Source of the DNA: Pedobacter sp. MC2016-15
GTDB taxonomy: Bacteria; Bacteroidota; Bacteroidia; Sphingobacteriales; Sphingobacteriaceae
Length of the DNA stretch: 64,000 bases
Assembly: GCF_026239695.1 (NCBI RefSeq)
Contig: NZ_JAPIVS010000006.1
Coordinates: forward strand, 124,001 to 188,000
Direction: 5' to 3'
In this document: piece by piece, positions 26,020 to 33,971 of the stretch
Numbering within the stretch: position 1 is the stretch's first letter
Layout of the letters: every line of letters starts with the position of its first letter
Translations under genes and position numbers: made by a program
The notes under the pieces: generated by a model
The model's database searches: none
What the model was told of the DNA's origin: nothing
The model's input: only the letters and a program-made list of their open reading frames with translations

Positions 26020-26640
26020 TTAAACTTGAAAAGACTTTTCGGCGTATCCATCTGTTGTGCCATCGGTAAATTTGATATCCCATTCAAATGGCGCTCCACC
26101 ACAATATAATAACCTTCGAATTCTAAAATATAATTTGATGGTTGCTACCCCAGGGGTAACAATAGTTACAGGTGAAAGGGTATTATACCATTGGTATGTA
26201 AATCCGCTAAATATACCTGCTGCAATTACACTCAAATGTGAGAGCCCAGTATATTGCCACTGACCGCTAATGAATTGCTGTGTAGCAACTTCACGACTTT
26301 CAAATCTCCAAATATTCGCTACTGATCTAAAAGGAACCCATGTATATGTGATTGTTCGATCTGTAGGACTAATATCATTGATTTCTTCATCTATTATTTC
26401 GTCAGAAAACGTGGAATTTCCGATCAACCAATCTGCATAACCTCCGCATCCGCCTCCCGATCCTCCAGATCCGGGATCTCCTCCGGGGAAGGGATCATTA
26501 CCAGGGAATGTTCCTCCACCCCCACCCCCTTCCCAAGGTGGGGGGGTGTTGATATTTCCAAATAATATAATTGGTCCTTTACTCGACCTTTCTTTTGTTT
26601 GGGCCGGGTTCATGTTCAGTTTTAACATTTCTTTTTTCAT
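26020..26640 (-). CDS. Glycine-rich hypothetical protein with leader-like N-terminus
   Basis: A 206-aa protein without a classical signal peptide. Residues 1-30 are Lys/Met/Asn-rich ('MKKEMLKLNMNPAQTKE') and vaguely resemble leader segments of Bacteroidota peptide precursors. Residues 33-66 are a Pro/Gly/Asp low-complexity stretch ('PPPWEGGGGGGTFPG', 'GSGGSGGGCGG'). The C-terminal ~130 residues are Thr/Ile/aromatic-rich and probably fold as beta sheet ('TITYTWVPFRSVANIW'). No known domain was recognised. It is the first gene of the operon with the anchored protein at 25230. The gene is convincing; secretion or processing is speculation. Confidence 0.6.
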   Translation of the reverse strand: MKKEMLKLNMNPAQTKERSSKGPIILFGNINTPPPWEGGGGGGTFPGNDPFPGGDPGSGGSGGGCGGYADWLIGNSTFSDEIIDEEINDISPTDRTITYTWVPFRSVANIWRFESREVATQQFISGQWQYTGLSHLSVIAAGIFSGFTYQWYNTLSPVTIVTPGVATIKLYFRIRRLLYCGGAPFEWDIKFTDGTTDGYAEKSFQV

Positions 26641-26817
26641 AAGATTTCAAAACTACGTAACGCCTCATTTATTCGGGTTCGGCAATTCCTTATCCTTTTT
26701 ACAAAGTCGGGCGACTCCGTATCGAAGATATATAATCCAAATTATCTTCAATACTAATTATATAATTATTCTAGAAATGTCGTTCTAGGAAAATAAATGG
26801 CGTAATGGTCTAATTGT

Positions 26818-26843
26818 AAAATATGAGATATATCTCATATTTT
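26818..26843. promoter_or_regulatory. 26-bp perfect palindrome, copy A of shared block
   Basis: AAAATATGAGATA followed by its exact reverse complement TATCTCATATTTT. The core 26823-26838 matches 21616-21631 at 15 of 16 bases, including a downstream TTATGGAT. It lies 178 bp before the glycine-rich gene and ~340 bp before the ATPase gene, so either operon could be its target. Confidence 0.6.
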
Positions 26844-27000
26844 ATGGATCACCTTCTCAATACCTTCATTGAACGTACATCTAAACAAATTTACCTTTTG
26901 GTATTACACAGCAAAAGGACAGTTGAGCCAATAACGGCAAGTAATTTCATCCATACTACATAGGTGAAAACAGGAACTACTATCTAAATTGATACTGCCC

Positions 27001-27114
27001 CCTCAATTTTTTTGAGATGTTACAACATTAATATATTGTTTAACAATTACTCATATTCAATTTATTTTAACATCACAAATGTAATAATTAAGATTTAATT
27101 AAACAATAAAGAAA
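27001..27114 (+). repeat. 114-bp direct repeat, copy 2
   Basis: Same sequence and orientation as 20923-21036 with three substitutions. It ends 72 bp before the ATPase gene, so it may supply part of that gene's upstream region. The two copies bracket the ATP-grasp, XRE and glycine-rich operons. Confidence 0.9.
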
Positions 27115-27123
27115 ATATTTAAT

Positions 27124-27131
27124 TACTTTTG
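27124..27131 (+). promoter_or_regulatory. Candidate -7 box of the Septu-like operon
   Basis: TACTTTTG fits TAnnTTTG and lies 55 bp before the ATPase start, just outside direct-repeat copy 2. No convincing TTTG lies 19-21 nt upstream, so the call is weak. Confidence 0.35.
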
Positions 27132-27186
27132 TTGTGCCTTAACCAATCTAGTTTTAACGATTCTAAAGATTCTTAATTTCGAAAAC

Positions 27187-28398
27187 ATGAGCATCTTCAT
27201 CACGAAAATCACCTTAAATAACTTTTCCCATCTTAACAACTTATCCATTGAGATTGATGATTCGGAAAAGAAACATCTTATTTTGACTGGTACAAACGGA
27301 GCCGGCAAATCAGTTCTATTATCAGCCATTGCAGATTTTCTACAGCATATTAAACAGAATGAGAGTGGGGAAGCGCTATCGCATGAGAATGATATAAATA
27401 TAATGAGAGAGCCAGCCGAAATCTATCATCCTACGGCTGGTGTACATAATTACGAAGACCGCGTGAATAATCAAGGTAAAAGTGATTCGGAGACAATTGA
27501 TCTTACTTTTAACAACATCGAAGACTTAAAACAGAAATTGATTGCAGGTAATTTCTTATTATCTTATTACGATGCGGGCATGAAGACTAATAAGTCTTAT
27601 GTTCAGGAGACCGCTGCCTCCTATTTAAAAGCCAAATCCACCATTTTTAATCCCAAAATAACTGAGTTTCATACATTCCTGGTAGATCTGAAACTCCGGG
27701 AGAAATTAGCCAGACAAGAGAATAACTATGCTTCTGCGGATGAGATCAAAATCTGGTTTGATAATTTCACCATATTGCTCACAGAACTTTTAGGAAGTAA
27801 AAAACTGGATCTACGGTTTAGTGAGTACGATTATACTTTTACAATAGTTCAAAATGAAAGGGAGTTTAAATTCACAGAACTATCTGATGGATATTCAACA
27901 ATAATAGATCTCGTTGCGGATCTGATTATCAAAATGCAAATTCGGAATACACTGACCAAGGCTTATGAGATGGAAGGAATAGTTTTGATAGATGAAGTAG
28001 AGGCTCACCTACACTTAAAACTCCAAAGATTATTATTGCCGATGCTCACCAAGATATTTCCTAATATCCAATTTATCATTACCACACACTCCCCTTTTGT
28101 GCTGAATTCGGTATCCAACGCTGTAGCATTTGATCTGGATAAAGCGGAAAGGTACACAGATCTGACTAAGTACTCCTACGAAGCGTTAGCTGAAGGTTAT
28201 TTTGAAGTCGAAACTGACTCTATCTTTCTATTAGATAAGCTAAAGCGCTTTCAGCAATTATCAATAACTCATGAAAGAGATATTGCCGAAGAGACAGAAT
28301 ACCAGATGCTAGATCAGGAATTTGCTTCAATGAATGAATTATTAACGCCGCAACACATCAAGGGTAGGTATTTAGAAGTAAAACTTGGAATTGCTTAA
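27187..28398 (+). CDS. ptuA: AAA/ABC-type ATPase, Septu-like defence protein PtuA
   Basis: A 403-aa SMC/OLD-like ATPase: Walker A GTNGAGKS (35-42), signature 'LSDGYSTI' (from ~232), Walker B 'IVLIDEVEAHL' (from ~265) and the switch His in 'IITTHSPFVLN' (~298). No TOPRIM nuclease domain follows, which separates it from OLD nucleases. The HNH gene starts 3 bp downstream. This two-gene order, an ATPase with a ~216-aa HNH protein, is that of the Septu anti-phage system, also found with retron Ec78 (no reverse transcriptase is present here). It probably forms a complex that holds the nuclease inactive until infection. Other ATPase/HNH systems are the alternative. Confidence 0.7.
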   Translation: MSIFITKITLNNFSHLNNLSIEIDDSEKKHLILTGTNGAGKSVLLSAIADFLQHIKQNESGEALSHENDINIMREPAEIYHPTAGVHNYEDRVNNQGKSDSETIDLTFNNIEDLKQKLIAGNFLLSYYDAGMKTNKSYVQETAASYLKAKSTIFNPKITEFHTFLVDLKLREKLARQENNYASADEIKIWFDNFTILLTELLGSKKLDLRFSEYDYTFTIVQNEREFKFTELSDGYSTIIDLVADLIIKMQIRNTLTKAYEMEGIVLIDEVEAHLHLKLQRLLLPMLTKIFPNIQFIITTHSPFVLNSVSNAVAFDLDKAERYTDLTKYSYEALAEGYFEVETDSIFLLDKLKRFQQLSITHERDIAEETEYQMLDQEFASMNELLTPQHIKGRYLEVKLGIA

Positions 28399-28401
28399 GA
28401 T

Positions 28402-29052
28402 ATGATCAAAGTTAGAAAAAGAGTAATAGTGCCCGCATCACTTCGCCATCCCCTCCGTAATACTTATAATGGTCAAGATGTGCAGGAAGCACTTTTAGAG
28501 GATTCGGATAGAAAATGTTATATATGCGAACAATATGTTAATAAATCATTTCAGGTAGAACATCACATGTCACAGTTACAATTCCCTCATTTACGATATG
28601 AGTGGAAAAATTTGTTCTTAAGTTGCGCATATTGCAACAGCAGAAAATCTGCGAGGTATGACCTTCTTGACCCTATATCAAATAATATCGAAGTTTTAAT
28701 TACGCAACAATTAGATCTAAAACAAAAAACAGTGCTGCTTGCAGGCGATGAATCAAATCCGCAAATTGTTTCAACGATCAATTTCTTGAAAAAATTATTC
28801 AATGGGAAGAATGGCCTCAGGGATGTGAGATGTAAAGAATTGTATAATGATCTTCTCCGTGAATATGTACTCTTTTTAAAATTCCTACTCGGATATAAGC
28901 AAAATAAGAATTACAATAATAAACAAAGGGTCATTGATAGTTTACTATTGACAAAAGAATTTTTGGCTTTTAAGTATTGGATTTTAAAAAATGATTCCGC
29001 CTCGTATGCAGAGTTCAAAGATTACCTGAGATTTAACAAATTATTCCAATAA
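28402..29052 (+). CDS. ptuB: HNH nuclease, Septu-like defence protein PtuB
   Basis: A 216-aa HNH endonuclease. It has the zinc-binding pairs C39-x2-C42 ('KCYICE') and C75-x2-C78 ('LSCAYCNSRK'), the catalytic His pair 53-55 ('VEHHMSQ'), and the connecting 'YEWKNLFLSC'. This is the layout of the HNH partner of Septu ATPases: cleft residues up to ~90, then a helical C-terminal part of ~120 residues. It lies 3 bp after the ATPase gene on one transcript. Role: nucleic-acid cleavage effector in phage defence, by family knowledge. Confidence 0.72.
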   Translation: MIKVRKRVIVPASLRHPLRNTYNGQDVQEALLEDSDRKCYICEQYVNKSFQVEHHMSQLQFPHLRYEWKNLFLSCAYCNSRKSARYDLLDPISNNIEVLITQQLDLKQKTVLLAGDESNPQIVSTINFLKKLFNGKNGLRDVRCKELYNDLLREYVLFLKFLLGYKQNKNYNNKQRVIDSLLLTKEFLAFKYWILKNDSASYAEFKDYLRFNKLFQ

Positions 29053-29204
29053 ACGATGTCAGACACGAACCTATTTTACTTGATACAATGATTTGTCCCT
29101 TTCACTACACTATTTGTCCAGTTCGCAACCCTAAGAGATAATTCCAGATATAATATTGGGAATTTGCATCGAAATCTCGAATGCAATACATATAATAATT
29201 GAAC

Positions 29205-30485
29205 ATGTCCTCCTCTGACCTTACGCAATCACATTTTTCTGGCTACCAAAAATTTGTCATCACGATACTGGCGCTTACACAATTCACCGTCATCCTTGAT
29301 TTCATGGTAATGGCACCCCTGGGCGACTTACTGATGAAGTCATTAAAAATGACGCCCGGGGAATTTGCCTTTTCAGTTTCAGCCTATGCGTTCAGCGCCG
29401 GACTGTCGGGGTTACTGACAGCAGGGTTTGCCGACCGGTTTGATCGTAAAAAGCTCCTTCTGTTTTTCTACCTGGGTTTCATCATTGGTACATTTTTTTG
29501 TGCGCTTGCAAATTCTTATGCCACACTAATAGCGGCAAGAATCTTTACAGGCTTATTTGGTGGTGTTATCGCTTCGATTTCAATGGCCATCGTTACTGAT
29601 ATTTTTGGTCTCGGAAAACGGGGTCGGGTAATGGGTTTTGTGCAAATGGGCTTAGGCGGAAGCCAGGTTTTAGGAGTTCCTGTAAGTATATACATCGCTT
29701 CCAAGTGGGGCTGGGAAGCACCCTTTTGGCTGGTTGTTGGACTTGGAGTTTTAACTTTTACGGCAATTTTTCTTAAGCTGCAGCCCATAACAGCCCACCT
29801 GAAAGTCAAGCAACACACCTCTCCTCTTACTCATTTATGGCATACATTAACATTTCGGAATTACCGGATATGTTATGTGGCAACAGCGCTTATCGCAGTT
29901 AGTAGCTTTATGATGTCGCCCTTCAGCACTTCATTCACATTGAACAATCTGGGAATGAGTTACGATCAGTTAACGCTTTTAATGATGATTGCTGGCATTA
30001 GTTCCCTTTTTATCATGCCATTTATTGGAAGGCTGAGCGACAAGATTGAAAAGATCAATATTTTTTCAGTTGCAATCATCATCACCATAGTGGTTGTAAT
30101 CATTTACACCCATATGGGTCAGAGTTCATTCACTATGGTGCTGATAATTAACATACTGTTATCCGGAGGAATGATATCCAGGATGATCCCTGCAACGGCG
30201 CTAACAACAGGAGTGCCTCAACATACTGATCGCGGGGCTTTCATGAGTGTAAATTCATCCATCCAGCAAATTGCCGGAGGTATTGGAGCAGCAATTGCCG
30301 GACAGGTAGTAACTCAACATGGACAGGGAATGCCATTAGGAAATTATGGTATTCTTGGATTTACTGTGGCTTCCTTTTCAATGCTCGCCTGGTTTTTTAT
30401 TTATAGGGTAGACAAATTAGTGAAGTTCCTTGACCATCCAAATGGTACAGGCAAAATGGCCGGAGTTACCCAAAGCACCACTTAA
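29205..30485 (+). CDS. MFS transporter (DHA1-like)
   Basis: A ~426-aa major-facilitator protein with twelve hydrophobic segments. The ATG at 29205 is preferred over an in-frame TTG at 29199. Motif A is present between TM2 and TM3 ('GFADRFDRKKLL'), and 'ARIFTGLFGGVIASI' fits TM4. A drug, sugar or metabolite/proton antiporter is likely; the substrate is unknown. The last ~23 codons run past the expected end and overlap the convergent GNAT gene by 69 bp, giving a C-terminal tail ('HPNGTGKMAGVTQSTT') that is antisense to that gene. Confidence 0.85.
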   Translation: MSSSDLTQSHFSGYQKFVITILALTQFTVILDFMVMAPLGDLLMKSLKMTPGEFAFSVSAYAFSAGLSGLLTAGFADRFDRKKLLLFFYLGFIIGTFFCALANSYATLIAARIFTGLFGGVIASISMAIVTDIFGLGKRGRVMGFVQMGLGGSQVLGVPVSIYIASKWGWEAPFWLVVGLGVLTFTAIFLKLQPITAHLKVKQHTSPLTHLWHTLTFRNYRICYVATALIAVSSFMMSPFSTSFTLNNLGMSYDQLTLLMMIAGISSLFIMPFIGRLSDKIEKINIFSVAIIITIVVVIIYTHMGQSSFTMVLIINILLSGGMISRMIPATALTTGVPQHTDRGAFMSVNSSIQQIAGGIGAAIAGQVVTQHGQGMPLGNYGILGFTVASFSMLAWFFIYRVDKLVKFLDHPNGTGKMAGVTQSTT

Positions 30486-30905
30486 GTGTTTAAATTCTGC
30501 CTTTTCATAAAGGCTCACTGCTTTGGCCAGCTGAGGAAATGATTCCAGATACAAATGGGTATATCCCATTTCCCGGGCAGCTTCATAACATTTATCCATC
30601 ACCAGTTTGCCAAATCCCTTGCCACGGGTAGCAGTGCTGAGGTAGAGTTTCACCAGTTCGGCGTGTCCAGCAGGTAATCCATCTGTTGGAAATATGCCGC
30701 AACCACCGATCAGCACACCATCCTCTTCTACTACAAAGTAGCAGCTGGCAGGTGTTTCTTCAAACAACTCAAATAATCTATCTGTATCCGGATCAGAGTA
30801 AACTGTACCAATTTTAGGTACATCAAACTCAACTAAAGAAGCGCGGATAATACGCGCCAGTTCTTCATTATCTTCTTTCTTTATTTTTCTTAGCGTAACG
30901 GGCAT
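30417..30905 (-). CDS. GNAT-family N-acetyltransferase
   Basis: A 162-aa GNAT enzyme: acetyl-CoA pyrophosphate loop 'ATRGKGFGKLVMDKC' (R/Q-x2-G-x-G/A pattern), preceding beta strand 'AELVKLYLS', and terminal strand 'LYEKAEFKHLSG'. The C-terminus ('GHFACTIWMVKEL') is typical, which shows that this frame rather than the overlapping MFS tail is the conserved one. It is the third gene of a GNAT-MarR-GNAT run, 5 bp after the MarR stop. The substrate amine is unknown. Confidence 0.9.
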   Translation of the reverse strand: MPVTLRKIKKEDNEELARIIRASLVEFDVPKIGTVYSDPDTDRLFELFEETPASCYFVVEEDGVLIGGCGIFPTDGLPAGHAELVKLYLSTATRGKGFGKLVMDKCYEAAREMGYTHLYLESFPQLAKAVSLYEKAEFKHLSGALGNSGHFACTIWMVKELH

Positions 30906-30910
30906 CGTTG

Positions 30911-31411
30911 TTATAATTTAGTGTTTTTAGACTCATTTGCTGCCATGATGACTTTTGCACGCTGGTAAAAGCCCTGCAGCTCCATCTGCCGCTCCACCTC
31001 TTCCATCGCTTTCATCAGGTTATTTTCAGTTTCTGTAAGCTGACTCGCGGCGGCGATCATCACCTCCCAGGCAGGTTTCATCTGGTTGATGAGTGATTGT
31101 CCTTTTTCGGTTAACTGAATCAGGCGCTTCCGCTCATCGGTTTTATCCTTTCCGGACTTGATCAGCTTCTGCTTCTCCAGCTCCTTGAGTAAACTTATCG
31201 TAGATGGATGCGAATAACCGATCTCAGCTGAAAGCTCTACCACACTCAGCACGGGTTTAACATGCAGGGTGTAGATGACCGGAAACCATTTAGGTTCGAA
31301 ATCAATTCCATGAGCTTTGTAGATCAGGACACCATCCTTGCGTATTTGCTCTGCAAGGCGCTGAAGACGTGCGGCAATTGCCAGGATACCAAGGTCGTTT
31401 ATGATATTCAT
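30911..31411 (-). CDS. MarR-family transcriptional regulator
   Basis: A 166-aa winged-helix regulator: the dimerisation helix leads into 'LSVVELSAEIGYSHPSTISL' (recognition helix) and the wing 'KDKTDERKRLIQLTEKG', both characteristic of MarR. Its start overlaps the stop of the upstream GNAT gene by 4 bp (31408-31411). A palindromic operator sits in the promoter of this operon, so autoregulation is likely. It probably controls the two acetyltransferases in response to a small ligand. Confidence 0.9.
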   Translation of the reverse strand: MNIINDLGILAIAARLQRLAEQIRKDGVLIYKAHGIDFEPKWFPVIYTLHVKPVLSVVELSAEIGYSHPSTISLLKELEKQKLIKSGKDKTDERKRLIQLTEKGQSLINQMKPAWEVMIAAASQLTETENNLMKAMEEVERQMELQGFYQRAKVIMAANESKNTKL

Positions 31412-31917
31412 ACTGCGGCAGGTTGATTTACATGTAGCTGAAAAAACATATTATCAGTGAGCATAAGCGGGAAATATGTCGGCAATTCTGCTTTCTCTAT
31501 TGCAGTAAAACCATTGCGTTCATAGAACCTGTGAGCTGCTTTTAGCTGATGGACAGTACCCAGGTAGAGGTGTGTGATCTGCTTTTGTTCACAGAATGCC
31601 AAGAGGGTATTCAGCAATTGCTGCGCCGTGCCCCACTCCCTGCCACGGTATTCCGGTTTGACAAACATCTTGCGGATACAGCCTGAGTTGTGCCCGCAGT
31701 TGATCAGTGCAATCGTGCCTACCAGCTCATCACCTACGAAAGCGCCCCAGAAGTGGCCGCCATCCTGATGGTAATTGGTTTCTATATCCAGCAAGTCAGG
31801 TTGCTGATTGATAGTAATAGTCAGGTTGAATTCTTTTTGCTGAATGGACAAGATCAGGTCGATGATTTCATCGCAACGATCGTTAAGAATGGGTTTGATT
31901 ATAAGGGTGTTTTCCAT
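31408..31917 (-). CDS. GNAT-family N-acetyltransferase
   Basis: About 169 aa from the Met at 31917 ('MENTLIIKPIL'). A longer frame to 31965 would run through the promoter and operator and is rejected. GNAT features: 'IRKMFVKPEYRGREWGTAQQ' (CoA-binding loop) and 'HRFYERNGFTAIEKAELP'. It is the first gene of the operon and its stop overlaps the MarR start. The substrate is unknown. Confidence 0.88.
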   Translation of the reverse strand: MENTLIIKPILNDRCDEIIDLILSIQQKEFNLTITINQQPDLLDIETNYHQDGGHFWGAFVGDELVGTIALINCGHNSGCIRKMFVKPEYRGREWGTAQQLLNTLLAFCEQKQITHLYLGTVHQLKAAHRFYERNGFTAIEKAELPTYFPLMLTDNMFFQLHVNQPAAV

Positions 31918-31934
31918 ACTGCTTAATTTATGTT

Positions 31935-31966
31935 CAAATATATGTAGATAACTACATATGTTCAAA
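31935..31966 (-). promoter_or_regulatory. Promoter with MarR-type operator between -33 and -7 boxes
   Basis: Minus strand: TTTG (31966-31963), 20 nt, then TATATTTG (31942-31935), exactly the Bacteroidetes spacing. The perfect palindrome ATATGTAG-ATAA-CTACATAT (31940-31959) fills the spacer and overlaps the -7 box, so a bound dimer would block polymerase. It lies 18 bp before the first codon of the operon. Confidence 0.82.
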
Positions 31967-32147
31967 CATTTTTAGATTATTCTGATAAATTTTCAACAGA
32001 TCCACCTCTTTGAAGTTTCTGATTAACGCAGGTTTTTAGTTAGAGAATGGCACTGTTCGTAAGAAAGGAGATAAAAGGTTAAGCAACTATAGTTTCATTT
32101 GATTAGTATTTTAATATATTTACTAAAACCAAATAGCAGGACACACA

Positions 32148-33968
32148 ATGCCGATAACCCTTAGCCGCAGCTTCCTTTTAACAGCTTTGCTGATCATCAC
32201 TTCAGCATCCATATTTGCCCAAAAAGCTAAACTACCCACACAATGGACAGCAGCAGCGCTGTCTGCAGAAATTCCCCTCAATGAATACCCAAGACCCCAG
32301 CTGCAGCGCAGTGAATGGCTTTGCCTCAATGGCAGCTGGAATTACCAGGGCGGCAAGTCAGTGCCGTCAGCATTGAACCCTGTAAAGCCCATTGCCTTCG
32401 CAGCCAGTGCTGAAAAAATTCGCGTACCCTACTGCCCTGAGTCGGTACTGTCGGGTATTGAGAGAAAGCAGGAAATTAACATGTGGTACCAGCGTAATTT
32501 TACTGTTCCCGCTGCCTGGAAGGGCAAAGATGTGATCCTTCACTTTGATGCGGTAGACTATCACGCCACCATCTTTGTCAATGGAAAGAAAGCCATCAGC
32601 CACTCCGGAGGTTATGATGCCTTTTCCGTAAACATTACAGCACTCCTCACAAAAGGATCCAACAGCATTGTCGTGGCAGCACAGGATCTTAACGATGGAC
32701 GCACGCCATCGGGAAAAAACGGGCCGCGAGGGGATTATACCTTTAGCTCAGGGATATGGCAGACCGTTTGGCTGGAACCTGTAAATAAATCCTACATCAG
32801 GAACATACGTATCCTGCCTGACCTAGCAGGAAAACGGGTAAAGATCGAAGTTAATGCCTCCTCGCCCTCAAAGCTCTCGGCGATTGTGCTTGATGGGAAA
32901 AAAGAGGTTGCCAAAGCAGAAGGCGATGCAAAGACGGCACTTTATATACCTGTCAAAGATCCAAAATCCTGGTCGGCAGACTCACCATTTCTCTATGATC
33001 TGAAAATTTCACTTAAATCAGCTGATGGAAAAACTACTGACGAAGTAATGAGTTATTTCGGGATGCGCGACGTGGCACTTGGAAAGGTAAATGGCGTTGT
33101 GCGCCCTTTGCTTAACGGAGAATTTGTCATGCAGGTAGGACTGCTGGATCAGGGTTACTGGCCTGATGGCATTCTGACGGCACCTACTGAAGAAGCATTG
33201 AAATCAGATATGGAGTTCACAAAAAAGGCGGGCTACAATCTGATACGTAAACATATGAAGACTGAGCCGCAGCGCTTTTATTACTGGGCAGACAAAATGG
33301 GATTACTGGTTTGGCAGGATATGCCCGCAATTTGGTATCCGGGAGCAGATACACTCAACACGCGGAAAGCATTCAGACAGGAGCTCAAAAGACTGATTGA
33401 CGACCATTACAACTCTCCTTCCATTATTACCTGGGTGCCCTTTAATGAGAACTGGGGTGCCTTTGATGTGAAGAATATTACCGACTGGCTGAAGAAATAT
33501 GACCCTTCGCGTTTAGTAAACGGCAACTCCGGTTTTAACAATAACCCCAGTTATCAGAAAGCCTATGGCGATCCAAAAAACGGCGACTTTGTAGATACAC
33601 ACATCTATGTGGGGCCTTACAAGGCATCTGTACCTGACGCCAGGCGTGCTGCCTCCCTGGGAGAATTTGGGGGCGTAGGACTTTTCGTAAGGGGGCATAT
33701 GTGGCCGGTAGAAAATAACGCCTACGATTATGAACCCACCAAATCTGCACTGACGGACCGCTACGTCATGTTACTGGATCAGGTTGAACAGCTCATGCTC
33801 TACAAGGGGCTAAGCGTGGCTGTTTATACGCAGACGACCGATGTAGAGCATGAGGTTAATGGGGTACTGACTTATGACCGCAAGGTGGAGAAAATGGACC
33901 TGGAACGCATCCGCGAGGTAAACCAGGCGGTGATCAAATCAGGTTCCACACTTAACCAGCAAAAATAA
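32148..33968 (+). CDS. Glycoside hydrolase family 2 protein (secreted)
   Basis: A 606-aa exported enzyme with a signal peptide ending IFAQK. Domain order is GH2: jelly-roll sugar-binding ('LNGSWNYQGG', 'NMWYQRNFTVPAAWKGKDV'), immunoglobulin-like, then TIM barrel. The acid/base is in 'WVPFNENWGAF' (Glu at about 433) and the likely nucleophile in 'ASLGEFGGVG' (Glu at about 506). It is shorter than LacZ, like beta-glucuronidase or beta-galactosidase-like enzymes of Bacteroidota. It stands alone and converges on the molybdenum hydroxylase operon 3 bp away. Substrate sugar undetermined. Confidence 0.9.
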   Translation: MPITLSRSFLLTALLIITSASIFAQKAKLPTQWTAAALSAEIPLNEYPRPQLQRSEWLCLNGSWNYQGGKSVPSALNPVKPIAFAASAEKIRVPYCPESVLSGIERKQEINMWYQRNFTVPAAWKGKDVILHFDAVDYHATIFVNGKKAISHSGGYDAFSVNITALLTKGSNSIVVAAQDLNDGRTPSGKNGPRGDYTFSSGIWQTVWLEPVNKSYIRNIRILPDLAGKRVKIEVNASSPSKLSAIVLDGKKEVAKAEGDAKTALYIPVKDPKSWSADSPFLYDLKISLKSADGKTTDEVMSYFGMRDVALGKVNGVVRPLLNGEFVMQVGLLDQGYWPDGILTAPTEEALKSDMEFTKKAGYNLIRKHMKTEPQRFYYWADKMGLLVWQDMPAIWYPGADTLNTRKAFRQELKRLIDDHYNSPSIITWVPFNENWGAFDVKNITDWLKKYDPSRLVNGNSGFNNNPSYQKAYGDPKNGDFVDTHIYVGPYKASVPDARRAASLGEFGGVGLFVRGHMWPVENNAYDYEPTKSALTDRYVMLLDQVEQLMLYKGLSVAVYTQTTDVEHEVNGVLTYDRKVEKMDLERIREVNQAVIKSGSTLNQQK

Positions 33969-33971
33969 AAT

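Larger units (their letters stand above)
26641..27186. other. Intergenic region upstream of the Septu-like pair
   Basis: A 546-bp gene-free, AT-rich gap between two divergent units. It contains a 26-bp perfect palindrome (26818-26843), direct-repeat copy 2 (27001-27114) and a -7-like box (27124-27131). No RNA or peptide gene was recognised in the remainder. Confidence 0.6.

Noticed and set aside
20923..27114. Intact composite transposon
   Set aside because: The flanking repeats are short direct repeats without transposase, and no terminal inverted repeats or target duplication were seen.
27187..29052. Retron-associated (Ec78-like) PtuAB
   Set aside because: No reverse transcriptase gene or msr-msd structure lies beside the pair, so a stand-alone Septu-like system is the better reading.
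31918..31965. Upstream start for the first GNAT gene
   Set aside because: It would translate through the promoter and the MarR-type operator.
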